Below are positions 1-8,965 of a stretch of DNA of 64,000 nucleotides, one piece after another. Each line of letters starts with the position of its first letter. Within the stretch, counting starts at the first letter, position 1. Source of the stretch: Sinorhizobium kostiense (lineage in GTDB: Bacteria; Pseudomonadota; Alphaproteobacteria; Rhizobiales; Rhizobiaceae); contig NZ_JAGILA010000002.1 of assembly GCF_017874595.1 (NCBI RefSeq), positions 186,001-250,000 of the forward strand, read 5' to 3'. The notes under the pieces were generated by a model, which saw only the letters and a program-made list of their open reading frames with translations, made no database searches and was not told where the DNA came from. The position numbers and the translations under genes are program-made.

Positions 1-718
1 GGAACAGGCGATCGATGAATTGGCTGACGACGTCCTCGAGCGTGATGTAGCGGATGACGTTCTTGACGTCTGGCAGGCGGATGAAGCGGTCGAGCGCCAC
101 TGGCAGGCGCAGAAGCGCCGTCATCGGCTCGCGGCCGGTTTTGCTGACGAGCTGGAGACCGATCGAGAAGCCGAGATTCGGTATGAACGGGAACGGATGC
201 GCCGGATCGATGGAGAGCGGCGTCAAGACCGGGAAGATCGATTGGTCGAATTCGTTGGCAAGCCAGCTCCTGTCCTGCGCCGAGAGAGAAGCCGGGCGGA
301 CGATGAGGATATCTTCCTTGGCGAGATATTGCTGCAAGACCGCGAGCGAGGCCTGCTGCTCCATCTGCAGATTGTCGATCTCCTTCAAGATGTCCTCGAG
401 TTGCTCGGCCGGCGTCTTGCCGTCCGGGCTGCGCAGCGAAACGCCCGAGCGCACCTGACCCTCGAGGCCGGCGACTCGCACCATGAAGAATTCGTCGAGG
501 TTGGCAGCCGAGATGGAAAGAAAGCGCACGCGCTCCAGGAGCGGATGTGCCGTATTCAGGGTTTCCTCGAGAACGCGGCGGTTGAACTGCAGCCAGGAGA
601 ACTCACGGTTGACGAAGCGTTCGGGGCTTGTGAGGAGATCGATTTGCTCCGCCGGCGCCGGCGCCCTTTGCTCCACCGCCGCCCTCTGTTCGGTTGTTGC
701 AGACATCGCACTATCCAT
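1..718 (-). CDS. ppk: Polyphosphate kinase 1 (N-terminal part; gene runs off the left edge)
   Basis: The minus strand is open from an ATG at 718 to the window edge and encodes about 239 residues of PPK1, which makes polyphosphate from ATP and can run in reverse. Visible are the N-terminal PPK domain (around residues 25-135, with FVNREFSWLQFNRRVLEE and the following SAANLDEFFMVRVAGL stretch) and the start of the middle domain (SIDPAHPFPFIPNLGFS). The catalytic histidines lie in the missing part. A second ATG at 706 is also possible. The gene sits 63 bp downstream of hdaA on the same strand, an order common in Rhizobiales. The protein family is very secure; the exact start is less so. Confidence 0.93.
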   Translation of the reverse strand, partial: MDSAMSATTEQRAAVEQRAPAPAEQIDLLTSPERFVNREFSWLQFNRRVLEETLNTAHPLLERVRFLSISAANLDEFFMVRVAGLEGQVRSGVSLRSPDGKTPAEQLEDILKEIDNLQMEQQASLAVLQQYLAKEDILIVRPASLSAQDRSWLANEFDQSIFPVLTPLSIDPAHPFPFIPNLGFSIGLQLVSKTGREPMTALLRLPVALDRFIRLPDVKNVIRYITLEDVVSQFIDRLF

Positions 719-781
719 GCCACCAGACCCCACTACTCCGGATGAACGAGCTATCCCAGTTTGACGACGGAACTGTGACAG

Positions 782-1471
782 TCAATCGGCGGGGCCGGTA
801 TTCGCCAGTCCATCCAGGACTTCCGCCGCGAGCGCACGCGTGAGCCGCGTGCCACGCGCGAGCGCCAGGTGGTCCAGCCGCTCGACTATGGCCTGGGCGG
901 CTTCCAGAGATCGTTCCATCCGATTGACTATATAGGCGACGAGACGCTCGTCGACGAGGAGCTGGCGATCGGCGAAGAGCTTGAAGAGCACCTGCGTCAG
1001 CAATTCGTCATCCGGCTCGCCGATCTCGATGACCGTCGCCGCCTTCAGGCGCGACCGCAAATCGGGAAGCGTTGTCGGCCACGACATCGGCCACAGCCGC
1101 GAGGTCATCAGCAAGGCCGTGCCATTCTCGCGTACACTGTTGATCACATGGAAAAGCGCCGCGTCGTCGAAACCCTGCCGGTCAGCATCCTCGAAGAGAA
1201 CCGGCTTTAAGGCGGCGATCTCGGCGGCATTCGAGCCCGCGATCGGGTGGATCGCCTCGGCACCCGCTCTGTCCCGCCAGATATTCGCGAGGTGCGATTT
1301 CCCCGATCCGACCGGCCCGGCGATGATCGCGACGGGAGACGGCCAGTCGGGCCAATTGTCGACGATGGCAATGGCCGCGCTCAACCGGTCGGATACGAGG
1401 AGGTCCTCGCGACCCCTTGCCGGATCATGGCCGAAGACGAGCGGCAGTTGTTCGTACGGACTTCTTGGCAT
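782..1471 (-). CDS. hdaA: DnaA-inactivating AAA+ protein HdaA
   Basis: This 229-residue protein is a DnaA-like AAA+ domain without the DNA-binding domain, as in Hda/HdaA. That family works with the beta sliding clamp to stimulate ATP hydrolysis by DnaA and so limit re-initiation. Near the N-terminus, QLPLVF (residues 8-13) looks like the clamp-binding motif. Walker A is GPVGSGKS (about 52-59) and a Walker-B-like LFEDAD follows near residue 93. It starts 24 bp after the permease gene upstream and is probably co-transcribed with it. The family is known; the role in this organism is inferred. Confidence 0.9.
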   Translation of the reverse strand: MPRSPYEQLPLVFGHDPARGREDLLVSDRLSAAIAIVDNWPDWPSPVAIIAGPVGSGKSHLANIWRDRAGAEAIHPIAGSNAAEIAALKPVLFEDADRQGFDDAALFHVINSVRENGTALLMTSRLWPMSWPTTLPDLRSRLKAATVIEIGEPDDELLTQVLFKLFADRQLLVDERLVAYIVNRMERSLEAAQAIVERLDHLALARGTRLTRALAAEVLDGLANTGPAD

Positions 1472-1495
1472 GGATTTCTTCTGGACAAAATTCGA

Positions 1496-2629
1496 TCAGC
1501 GGGGTTCCTCGCCCTCCGACGGCTGGTTCGCGGCCGTTCTATGCCCGTGATAGAGGTCGCTTTCAAGGTATCGCTGGATTCCGAAGCGAACAAGAACGCC
1601 AATCGCGGCCGCGGCCGGCACCGCCACGAGAAGGCCGACGAAACCGAAAAGCGCGCCGAAGGCAAGAAGGGCAAACATCAGCCAGACGGGATGAAGCCCG
1701 ACGCTCTTTCCCACCAACTTCGGCTGAAGAATGTTGCCTTCGAGAAACTGCCCGCTGAAGAAGACGACGAGGACCAGCACGATCCAGAAATATTCAGGCC
1801 AGAACTGAACGATCGCCACGCCGACCGCGAGCACCAGCCCGACAAGCGAGCCGACATAGGGGATGAAGCTGATCATGCCGGCAAAGAGGCCGATCAACAT
1901 GCCGAAATTGAGCCCGACCAGCGACAGGCCGACCGCATAATAGAGGCCGAGAATGACGCAGAGCGATCCCTGCCCGCGAAGAAACCCGCTGATCGTCGCG
2001 TTCATCTCGCGGGCAATCTGGCGGACAACCTCGACATGATCGCGCGGGATCCAGCTATCCACTGTCTCGATCATCCGGTCCCAGTCGAGCAGCAGATAGA
2101 AAGCGACCACCGGGGTGATGATGAGCAGCGACAGAATGTCCAGGAGCGCCATGCCCGAGTTCCAGATCTGCTGGAAGAGCGTGCCGAGGAAGCTTGCCCC
2201 CTGCTCGAGGAGCTTGGCCGAATTCTGCTTGATCGCCGCCATCTCGTCGCCGAGCCAGTCTGGCAGCAGCTCCGACTGCGAATCGGTGAGGAACTCCTGC
2301 AGCCGGGTCACGTAGCCGGGCATCTTCTGGATGAAATCGGCGGCTTGCGTGAAGATCAGCGGGATGATGATCATCAGCGAAAGCGCGAAGATCACGAGAA
2401 AGGTGACCAGAATGACGATTGTCGCCATCAGGCGGCTGAGGCCCAGGCGCTCGAGGCGATCGGCGACGGGGTCTAGAAAATAGGCGAGCGCCATGCCCGC
2501 AAGGAACGGCAGGAGGATCGAGCTGAAGAGCATGAGAAAGACGATGAAGGCGGCAAGCACGAGCAGCCAAAAGAAAAGCTGTCGCCAAAGTCCCAAACCG
2601 CTCAGTCGATTGCTCATGATCTTCCCCAT
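1496..2629 (-). CDS. AI-2E/PerM family membrane permease
   Basis: A 377-residue membrane protein of the AI-2E transporter (PerM/YdiK-like) family. An N-terminal pair of hydrophobic segments (about 17-60) is followed by another near 65-90. An amphipathic middle (about 90-150) is followed by four or more C-terminal membrane segments containing FIPYVGSLVG and the LQPKLVGKSVGLHPVW stretch typical of the family. Substrates of most members are unknown, and the name should not be read as evidence for AI-2 export. It heads a minus-strand group with hdaA and ppk and is divergent from purM. ATG at 2617 (MSNRL) is an alternative start. Confidence 0.85.
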   Translation of the reverse strand: MGKIMSNRLSGLGLWRQLFFWLLVLAAFIVFLMLFSSILLPFLAGMALAYFLDPVADRLERLGLSRLMATIVILVTFLVIFALSLMIIIPLIFTQAADFIQKMPGYVTRLQEFLTDSQSELLPDWLGDEMAAIKQNSAKLLEQGASFLGTLFQQIWNSGMALLDILSLLIITPVVAFYLLLDWDRMIETVDSWIPRDHVEVVRQIAREMNATISGFLRGQGSLCVILGLYYAVGLSLVGLNFGMLIGLFAGMISFIPYVGSLVGLVLAVGVAIVQFWPEYFWIVLVLVVFFSGQFLEGNILQPKLVGKSVGLHPVWLMFALLAFGALFGFVGLLVAVPAAAAIGVLVRFGIQRYLESDLYHGHRTAANQPSEGEEPR

Positions 2630-2859
2630 CGGGCGGACACGTTCGTGCCCCGGCGTTGAGGACGAGATAGGGGTCTGCGCGCCACAAGGTCAAGCCCGGC
2701 GCCTTTCCGAACTCGTCAATTCGCGTGCTTGGCTTTCAATCCGTTCCAGGCAGCGGCAAAAAGATGAAAAAACAGGCCGCTCCCAAGCATGCGCGCTTGC
2801 ACTCCTCGGCTGAGCGTGCCAATCGCATCCGCAAATGCGACGACCCTTGGAGAACGAGC

Positions 2860-3930
2860 ATGAGCCAGTCGGGAAAGAACGGCCTCACCTATAGCGATGC
2901 GGGTGTGGATATCGATGCCGGCAACCTGATGGTCGAAAAGATCAAGCCGCATGTGCGCTCGACCCGGCGGCCTGGCGCGGACGGCGAGATCGGCGGCTTC
3001 GGCGGGCTCTTCGATCTCAAGGCCGCAGGCTTCAGCGACCCGGTCCTGGTCGCGGCCAATGACGGGGTCGGCACCAAGCTCAAGATCGCCATTGATGCCG
3101 ACAAGCACGACACCGTCGGCATCGACCTCGTCGCCATGTGCGTCAACGATCTTGTCGTACAGGGCGCGGAACCCTTGTTCTTCCTCGACTATTTCGCCAC
3201 GGGCAAGCTCGATCCGGACCAGGGCACGGCGATCGTCGCCGGCATCGCCGCAGGCTGCCGCGAGGCGGGCTGCGCGCTGATCGGCGGAGAGACGGCAGAG
3301 ATGCCGGGCATGTATTCCGGCGGCGATTACGATCTTGCCGGCTTCGCCGTCGGTGCCGCCGAGCGGGGCCAACTCCTGCCGGCCGGCGACATCGCCGAGG
3401 GCGACGTAATCCTCGGGCTTGCCTCTTCCGGCGTGCATTCGAACGGCTATTCGCTGGTGCGCAAGATCGTCTCGCTCTCCGGCCTCGCCTGGGATGCGCC
3501 CGCTCCCTTCGGCGATGGCACACTTGCCGATCTCTTGATGACGCCCACGCGCATCTATGTGAAGCCGCTCCTGAAGGCGATCCGCGACACCGGCGCTATC
3601 AAGGCGCTCGCCCACATCACCGGCGGCGGTTTTCCGGAAAACATCCCGCGCGTGCTGCCGAACCATCTTGCCGCCGAGATCGATCTTAACGCCATCAAGC
3701 CGCCCCCGGTCTTCTCCTGGCTCGCCAAGACCGGCGGCGTCGCGGCAAACGAGATGTTGCGCACCTTCAATTGCGGCGTCGGCATGATCGCCGTCGTTCC
3801 GGCAGCGGAGGCCCTGAGAGTAGCAGAGGTGCTTTCCGGTGAAGGCGAAACCGTCTTCACGCTCGGCCGCATGGTCGCGCGTGTCGAAGGTGCAACCGGC
3901 GCGATCTACAAGGGCAGTCTCGCTCTATGA
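2860..3930 (+). CDS. purM: Phosphoribosylformylglycinamidine cyclo-ligase (AIR synthetase)
   Basis: A 356-residue AIR synthetase that closes the imidazole ring in step 5 of purine synthesis, using ATP. Clear family motifs are [11 protein letters not shown] (about 67-77), the [11 protein letters not shown] segment near residue 145, and the C-terminal [13 protein letters not shown] and NCGVGM blocks. The frame is open further upstream to 2725, but homology begins at [15 protein letters not shown], so the ATG at 2860 is chosen. The stop overlaps the purN start by 4 bp (ATGA), so the two genes are translationally coupled. Confidence 0.96.
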   Translation: MSQSGKNGLTYSDAGVDIDAGNLMVEKIKPHVRSTRRPGADGEIGGFGGLFDLKAAGFSDPVLVAANDGVGTKLKIAIDADKHDTVGIDLVAMCVNDLVVQGAEPLFFLDYFATGKLDPDQGTAIVAGIAAGCREAGCALIGGETAEMPGMYSGGDYDLAGFAVGAAERGQLLPAGDIAEGDVILGLASSGVHSNGYSLVRKIVSLSGLAWDAPAPFGDGTLADLLMTPTRIYVKPLLKAIRDTGAIKALAHITGGGFPENIPRVLPNHLAAEIDLNAIKPPPVFSWLAKTGGVAANEMLRTFNCGVGMIAVVPAAEALRVAEVLSGEGETVFTLGRMVARVEGATGAIYKGSLAL

Positions 3931-4592
3931 GCTTGACCGGTGGCGAAAAGAAGAAGGTCGCCGTCTTCATCTCCGGGAGCGGCTCGAACATGCTGTCGCT
4001 GGCGAAGGCCGCGGCCGAACCCGAATTCCCGGCGGAAATCGTCGCCGTCATATCAGACAAGGCGGAGGCGGGCGGCCTTGCCCGGGCGGCCGCAATCGGC
4101 ATTCCGACCTTTGCCTTCGTCCGAAAGGATTTCGCCAGCAAGGAGGCACACGAGGCGGCGATCCTTGCCGAACTCGACCGTCTCCAGCCGGATGTCATTT
4201 GCCTTGCCGGTTACATGCGGCTTCTCTCCGCGGCCTTCATCCAGCGCCACGAGGGCAGGATCCTGAACATCCATCCCTCGCTCCTGCCGCTCTTCCCCGG
4301 ACTACACACGCACCAGCGTGCGATTGACGCCGGCATGAAGATTGCCGGCTGCACGGTTCATTTCGTGACCGAGGGCATGGACGATGGTCCGATCATCGCC
4401 CAGGCCGCCGTTCCGATCCTCGCCGGGGACACCCCGGAAACCCTTGCCTCGCGCGTTCTGACCGTCGAGCACAGGATCTATCGGCTCGCCCTCAGGCTGG
4501 TTGCCGAGGGCAAGGTGGAGATGAAGAGCGGCTGCGCCGTTAGCCATGCCGTCAGCGAAGCAACGGGCGCGCTGATATCTCCCGCCGTTTAA
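3927..4592 (+). CDS. purN: Phosphoribosylglycinamide formyltransferase (GART)
   Basis: A 221-residue folate-dependent GAR transformylase (purine step 3). The phosphate-binding N-terminal motif [12 protein letters not shown] is at residues 11-22. The catalytic residues are visible as N114 and H116 in [12 protein letters not shown] and D152 in the [11 protein letters not shown] segment. It starts inside the purM stop (ATGA at 3927-3930). The gene ends facing the NUDIX gene, with only 55 bp between them. Confidence 0.96.
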   Translation: MSLTGGEKKKVAVFISGSGSNMLSLAKAAAEPEFPAEIVAVISDKAEAGGLARAAAIGIPTFAFVRKDFASKEAHEAAILAELDRLQPDVICLAGYMRLLSAAFIQRHEGRILNIHPSLLPLFPGLHTHQRAIDAGMKIAGCTVHFVTEGMDDGPIIAQAAVPILAGDTPETLASRVLTVEHRIYRLALRLVAEGKVEMKSGCAVSHAVSEATGALISPAV

Positions 4593-4647
4593 TGTAAGTG
4601 GTGGGGCGTCATACCCCCTCTGCCCGGCGGAGTGTTGAACACGGCGT

Positions 4648-5244
4648 TCATTCCGACAGGGTAGCGCGGTTCAGCATCGCCCATTGCAGCAGCATGATGG
4701 TCTTGGCATCGCAGATCTCGCCGCTGCCGATCATCGCGACCGCCTCGTCGAAGGGTATTTCCAACACCTCGATGTCTTCGCCTTCATGCGAAAGTCCGCC
4801 GCCGGCCGCGACCTTCTTGGAAGTATCGATGCGACCAAGGAAGAAGCTCGTTCGCTCCGTTATGGAGCCGGGGCTCATATAGGCGTCGAAGAGATGCATG
4901 GCGCTTTCGATGTGGTAGCCGGTTTCCTCCATGGCCTCGCGGCAGATCGCCACTTCCGGCGCCTCGCCGTCGAGAAGGCCCGCCGGCGTCTCGATGAGAA
5001 AGGCGGGCTCGCCCTGCATGAAGACGGGAATGCGCAGTTGCCGCACGAGCACGACGAGCTGCCGCTCGGGATCGAAGAGCAGGATGGTAGCGGCGCGGCC
5101 ATGGTCGTGCACCTCGCGGACGAGCCGCGCCGTGCTCCCATCGGACATCTGCTGTTCGAGCGTGATCTGCTCGAGATTGATGAAGCCGTTCCAGAGGGTT
5201 TGGCGTTCGATGATGCGAACGCGGGAATCGGAATGTTCCTTCAT
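4648..5244 (-). CDS. NUDIX hydrolase (ADP-ribose/GDP-mannose pyrophosphatase type)
   Basis: A 198-residue NUDIX protein of the NudF/NudK-like group that hydrolyses nucleoside-diphosphate sugars. The NUDIX box is visible as AGLLDGEAPE followed by REAMEETGY (roughly residues 87-110), with the three catalytic glutamates in place. The N-terminal region (ERQTLWNGFINLEQITLE) and the VRQLRIPVFMQGEPAFLIETPAG block resemble the NudK branch. Substrate is not decidable from sequence alone. It is convergent with purN and lies just downstream of the oppositely placed oxidoreductase gene end at 5303. Confidence 0.88.
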   Translation of the reverse strand: MKEHSDSRVRIIERQTLWNGFINLEQITLEQQMSDGSTARLVREVHDHGRAATILLFDPERQLVVLVRQLRIPVFMQGEPAFLIETPAGLLDGEAPEVAICREAMEETGYHIESAMHLFDAYMSPGSITERTSFFLGRIDTSKKVAAGGGLSHEGEDIEVLEIPFDEAVAMIGSGEICDAKTIMLLQWAMLNRATLSE

Positions 5245-5302
5245 AAGCAGTCCTATGCAAAAATTTTCCAGATACTGGAGGAATGGCCGCGATGCGCCTC
5301 AG

Positions 5303-7447
5303 TCAGGCGCGGCGTATCCAGATCCGATTGTCGTGAAAGGCCGCGCCGCCATAAGGTGCGACCGGATCCGCGCCTGTCAGCACATTGATCCCCTCTCCGT
5401 CGAGATGGGCTCCGTTCGGCCACAGGCCCTCGGCGATGGCGACGCCGCGGCGGGCGCCACCGCCGATCCTGGCGTGCAGGCGGATCTCCCCGCGGTCGTT
5501 GCCGAGACAGACGACATCGCCATCGGCGATGCCGAGTTCGGCCGCATCCTCCGCATGGATCATGACCTCCGGCCGTCCCTCCTTGGCGACTGATGACGGC
5601 GTTTCCGAGAATGTCGAGTTGAGGAAGGAGCGTGCCGGCGAGGTCGCGAGCCGAAAGGGGTGTCGCTCGTCGGCGACTTCGATCAGTTCGACGTGGTCAG
5701 GGAATTGCGGCAGCTCGGCATGCGGTCCCTGTGGGCCCATCGATTTCGGCGGCCGGTTCGGCGCGGGCGTGCCGGTCCAGTCCGCCTTGAAGCGGAACTT
5801 GCCGTCCGGATGCCCGAAACCATTCAGAAAATGCGCCTCCTCGAAGCCCGGCTGGCAATCGAGCCATTTCCTCGCTTTCATCTCTTCATAGCCGACGCCG
5901 TAATTGGCCAGCAGGCGGTCGATGTGCTCACGCTCGGTCAGGCCGAAGCCGGGCCGGTCGGCAACGCCGAGCCGCTTTGCCAGTTCCTCTATCACAAAGA
6001 GATTGGTGCGTACGGTTGGCGGCGGCGCGACGATCTTCGGGCCGATCAGGATGTGCTGGTGTCCGCCGCCGCGATAGAGATCGTCATGTTCCAGAAACAT
6101 CGTCGCCGGCAGGACGATATCCGCCATTTGCGCCGTGTCGGTCATGAACTGTTCGTGCACCGCGACAAACAGGTCGTCGCGCAGGAAACCACGTTTCACC
6201 AGCCGCTGCTCGGGGGCGACGTTCACTGGATTGGTGTTCTGGATCAGAAGCGCCGTCACCGGACCACGATGGCGCAACGCAACGGCGTCGCCCGTCAAGA
6301 CACGGCCGATCTGCGACTGATCGAGCATACGAACCTCCGGGTCGTGCAGCGCCGTGCCGACGAGTTCGCGCTTGTCCAACTTGAAGATGTCGTTGTTCGA
6401 ATGGAAGGCGCCGCCGCCCTCGTATTTCCACGAGCCCAGCACGGTCGCGACCGACGCCGCCGCATGGATGGCGACCGAGCCGTTGCGCTGACGGGTGAAG
6501 CCGTAGCCGAGACGGAAATAGGTCTTCGGCGTCGTTCCGACGAGCTTGGCGAAGGCTTCGATCTCGGTGACCGACAGGCCGGTGATCGCCGACGCCCAGT
6601 CGGGGCCGCGCGTCCTGAGGTGCTCTTCGAGGCCGGCGGGATCGTCGGCGAATTTCGCCATGTAGTCGCGGTCGGCACGGCCGTCGCGGAAGGCGATGTG
6701 CATGACGGCGCAGGCGAGCGCGGCGTCGGTTCCGGGTTTCAGCACCAGGCCCATGTCGGCCTGTTTCATCGTCGGATTGTCGTAGATGTCGATGACGACG
6801 ATCTTGGCGCCGCGCTCCTTGCGCGCCCTGACGGCGTGGGTCATCACATTGACCTGCGTCGCCACGGCATTGGTGCCCCAGATCACCACGCAATCGGATT
6901 TGGCCATCTCGCGCGGGTCGGGACCGCGCAAGGCGCCGGTCGCCATGGTGAAGCCGGTCCAGGCCATGTTCGTGCAGATCGAGCCAAAGAAGCCGGAATA
7001 GCGCTTGGCGTGGCGCAGCCGCTCGATGGAATCGCGCTGAACCTGTCCCATCGTGCCGGCATAGAAATAGGGCCAAATTGCTTCCGCGCCGTGCCTCTGC
7101 TCGGCCTTGACGAATTGATCGGCGATCTCGTCGAGCGCTGCCTCCCAGGAGATTTCCTGCCACTTGCCTTCGCCCTTGGCGCCGACGCGGCGCTGCGGCA
7201 CCATGAGCCGGGAGGGATGATAAACGCGCTCAGTGTAGCGAGCGACCTTGGCGCAGATGACGCCGGCCGTATAGCTATTGTCGGCCGCGCCGCGCAGTCG
7301 CCCGATCAGCCCCTCCGCGGTCAGATCGACGTCCAGCGCGCAAGCCGAGGGACAGTCATGCGGACACACCGAATGGCCAACGGATTTTTCTGGCTTTATG
7401 GGGGTCGCAACGTTCATGGCTTTTCTATATGGCATGCGATCGGGCAC
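5303..7447 (-). CDS. Molybdopterin oxidoreductase with N-terminal 4Fe-4S site
   Basis: A 714-residue catalytic subunit of the DMSO-reductase superfamily. Cysteines C28, C32, C36 and, further on, C65 (GVICAK) form the usual N-terminal 4Fe-4S site. Next come the GTNAVATQVNVM nucleotide-binding stretch, the NTNPVNVAPEQ block and a C-terminal molydopterin-dinucleotide-binding domain (about 590-710). The Cys in FGSICTNMAWTGF is a plausible Mo ligand by position. There is no Tat signal, so it is probably cytoplasmic. No electron-transfer partner or accessory subunit lies beside it. ATG at 7417 (MNVATPIKPEK) is an equally possible start. The substrate is unknown. Confidence 0.88.
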   Translation of the reverse strand: MPDRMPYRKAMNVATPIKPEKSVGHSVCPHDCPSACALDVDLTAEGLIGRLRGAADNSYTAGVICAKVARYTERVYHPSRLMVPQRRVGAKGEGKWQEISWEAALDEIADQFVKAEQRHGAEAIWPYFYAGTMGQVQRDSIERLRHAKRYSGFFGSICTNMAWTGFTMATGALRGPDPREMAKSDCVVIWGTNAVATQVNVMTHAVRARKERGAKIVVIDIYDNPTMKQADMGLVLKPGTDAALACAVMHIAFRDGRADRDYMAKFADDPAGLEEHLRTRGPDWASAITGLSVTEIEAFAKLVGTTPKTYFRLGYGFTRQRNGSVAIHAAASVATVLGSWKYEGGGAFHSNNDIFKLDKRELVGTALHDPEVRMLDQSQIGRVLTGDAVALRHRGPVTALLIQNTNPVNVAPEQRLVKRGFLRDDLFVAVHEQFMTDTAQMADIVLPATMFLEHDDLYRGGGHQHILIGPKIVAPPPTVRTNLFVIEELAKRLGVADRPGFGLTEREHIDRLLANYGVGYEEMKARKWLDCQPGFEEAHFLNGFGHPDGKFRFKADWTGTPAPNRPPKSMGPQGPHAELPQFPDHVELIEVADERHPFRLATSPARSFLNSTFSETPSSVAKEGRPEVMIHAEDAAELGIADGDVVCLGNDRGEIRLHARIGGGARRGVAIAEGLWPNGAHLDGEGINVLTGADPVAPYGGAAFHDNRIWIRRA

Positions 7448-7503
7448 TCAAAGCCCCATTCGCCATCCATCGAAACATTTGATCACAGCCATCGGCGGCT
7501 CTT

Positions 7504-8373
7504 ATGAACTATCGGCACATCTATCATGCGGGCAATTTCGCCGATGTCCTGAAGCACGCGGTGCTCGCGCGGCTTGTCACTCATCTCAAGCAGAAGGACA
7601 AGGCCTTCCGCGTGCTCGACACTCACGCCGGCATCGGGCTCTACGATCTTTCGAGCGAAGAGGCGCAAAAGACAGGCGAGTGGCGCGACGGCATCGGGCG
7701 ACTGATCGATGTCGAACTCCCCGCCCCCGTCGCAGCTGTTCTGGAGCCCTATCGCTCCGTGGTGCGCGAGCTTAATCCGGACGGCGGCCTCACCCATTAC
7801 CCCGGTTCGCCGAAGCTCGTGCGCCTGCTCTTTCGTCCGCAGGACAGGCTTTCGGCCATGGAGTTGCATCCGGAAGACTTCGAAACGCTGCACCGGCTGT
7901 TCGAAGGCGATTTCCAGAGCCGGATCACGCGGCTCGACGGCTGGCTGGCGCTTGGCGCCCACCTGCCGCCGAAGGAAAAGCGTGGCCTCGTCCTCGTCGA
8001 CCCGCCCTTCGAGGTCGAAGGCGAATACGAGCGGCTGGTCGATGGGCTCGCAAAAGCCCATCGCCGCTTTGCCGGCGGCATCTACTGCCTATGGTACCCA
8101 CTCAAGAAGGGGGCGCCGATCAAGGCGTTTCACGAAGCCTTGCGAGCACTGGATATCCCGAAAATGCTCGCAGCCGAGCTTTCCGTCCGCAGCGACCGCG
8201 ACATCACGGGGCTCGCCGGATCGGGTCTCGTCATCGTCAACCCGCCCTACACGCTCAAGGGCGAACTCGACATCCTGCTGCCTTTCCTGAAGGAGAAATT
8301 GCGGCAGGATCGGTTCGCGTCGGCACGCTGCTTCTGGCTGCGCGGGGAAGCGCCTCTCAACCGAGGGACTTGA
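7504..8373 (+). CDS. rlmJ: 23S rRNA (adenine(2030)-N6)-methyltransferase RlmJ
   Basis: A 289-residue RlmJ-family methyltransferase, which modifies A2030 of 23S rRNA using SAM. The signature N-terminus MNYRHIYHAGNFADVLKH is intact. The SAM-binding VLDTHAGIGLYDL (about 38-50) and the catalytic DPPFE motif (about residue 163) are both present. It is divergent from the molybdopterin oxidoreductase, with 56 bp between the starts. A repeat element follows the stop. Confidence 0.94.
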   Translation: MNYRHIYHAGNFADVLKHAVLARLVTHLKQKDKAFRVLDTHAGIGLYDLSSEEAQKTGEWRDGIGRLIDVELPAPVAAVLEPYRSVVRELNPDGGLTHYPGSPKLVRLLFRPQDRLSAMELHPEDFETLHRLFEGDFQSRITRLDGWLALGAHLPPKEKRGLVLVDPPFEVEGEYERLVDGLAKAHRRFAGGIYCLWYPLKKGAPIKAFHEALRALDIPKMLAAELSVRSDRDITGLAGSGLVIVNPPYTLKGELDILLPFLKEKLRQDRFASARCFWLRGEAPLNRGT

Positions 8374-8401
8374 CGGAGCCAAGCTGCTGGCTTCAATCTC
8401 C

Positions 8402-8501
8402 CTACTGCATGTCTCCCTAATCGACTGATTCAAGGAAAAAGACATGCAGCGATTCAAAGGGTTACAGCGACCTTTGCGCGTCTGATACACGCGGCGCTGT
8501 A
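8402..8501 (+). repeat. Short palindromic intergenic repeat, copy A (RIME-like)
   Basis: About 100 bp between rlmJ and the secreted hypothetical gene share their order of blocks with four other places in this window (19909, 34349, 34451, 39064). The blocks are CTACTGCATGTCTCC, a variable middle, GACATGCAGC, then GCGCGTCTGAT-CACGCGGCGCTGTA. The CTGCATGTC/GACATGCAG blocks are complementary and the end forms a second hairpin. The arrangement resembles the RIME-type mosaic elements of Sinorhizobium; that name is from memory and not tested. Confidence 0.75.
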
Positions 8502-8521
8502 TGTGATCCAGGGAGGTAGCC

Positions 8522-8965
8522 ATGACTTGCAAGCTTGCCGCAATGCTTCTCACCTCGCTTTCCCTCGCCGCCGGTGCGGTCAGCGATGCCGCGGCTGCTG
8601 ACTTTGCCGAAGCAGCAGTCGTCAAGCCGACCTACGATATCGGCGCTTGCGGCAATCCATCAGTGCTCGGCTTCATTACCCGGCGCTTCGATTATAAGGC
8701 AGCGAACTATCTGCACGCGAATATCGCTATCGCCGAGATCCGCGACATAGGCCTCTCCCGCTATGAACCGCGCGACTACACCCATCTGGTGGAGCGCGAA
8801 TATTGTTACGGGAGCGCCGTCACCACAGACGGCGTACGGCGTCCGCTCTGGTATCTGATCGAGCGGCCCTGGGGCTTTGCCGGCGTCGGCGCCAGCGTCG
8901 AATTCTGCATTGGCGGGCTCGATCCCTGGTATGTCTACGGCGCCCATTGCGCATCTCTGCGTTGA
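8522..8965 (+). CDS. Secreted hypothetical protein
   Basis: A 147-residue protein with a clear Sec signal peptide (hydrophobic LAAMLLTSLSLAAGAVSDAAA, cleavage probably after residue 26). The mature part has five cysteines (ACG, REYCYG, FCIGG, AHCAS, among others), suggesting disulfides, and is rich in aromatic residues. I do not recognise a named family. A good ribosome site (GGGAGG, 8511-8516) precedes the ATG. Its stop overlaps the start of the RNase T2 gene by 4 bp, so the two are probably co-expressed in the envelope. Function unknown. Confidence 0.8.
   Translation: MTCKLAAMLLTSLSLAAGAVSDAAAADFAEAAVVKPTYDIGACGNPSVLGFITRRFDYKAANYLHANIAIAEIRDIGLSRYEPRDYTHLVEREYCYGSAVTTDGVRRPLWYLIERPWGFAGVGASVEFCIGGLDPWYVYGAHCASLR

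Noticed and set aside
1247..2476. 409-codon open frame on the plus strand opposite the permease
   Set aside because: It lies across the real permease and hdaA genes. Its protein is a Asp/Glu/Arg/His-rich string without hydrophobic segments, the usual antisense shadow in high-GC DNA.
2725..2859. Possible 45-residue N-terminal extension of PurM
   Set aside because: No family member starts this way. The sequence before ATG 2860 has no PurM character.
5660..7507. 615-codon open frame on the plus strand opposite the oxidoreductase
   Set aside because: The minus strand has complete family motifs over the same bases. The plus-strand translation has no recognisable domain and shadow-like composition.
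8402..8501. Possibility that the repeats are a CRISPR array
   Set aside because: The five copies lie far apart or in one tandem pair, differ in length and carry hairpins; there are no regular spacers and no cas genes.
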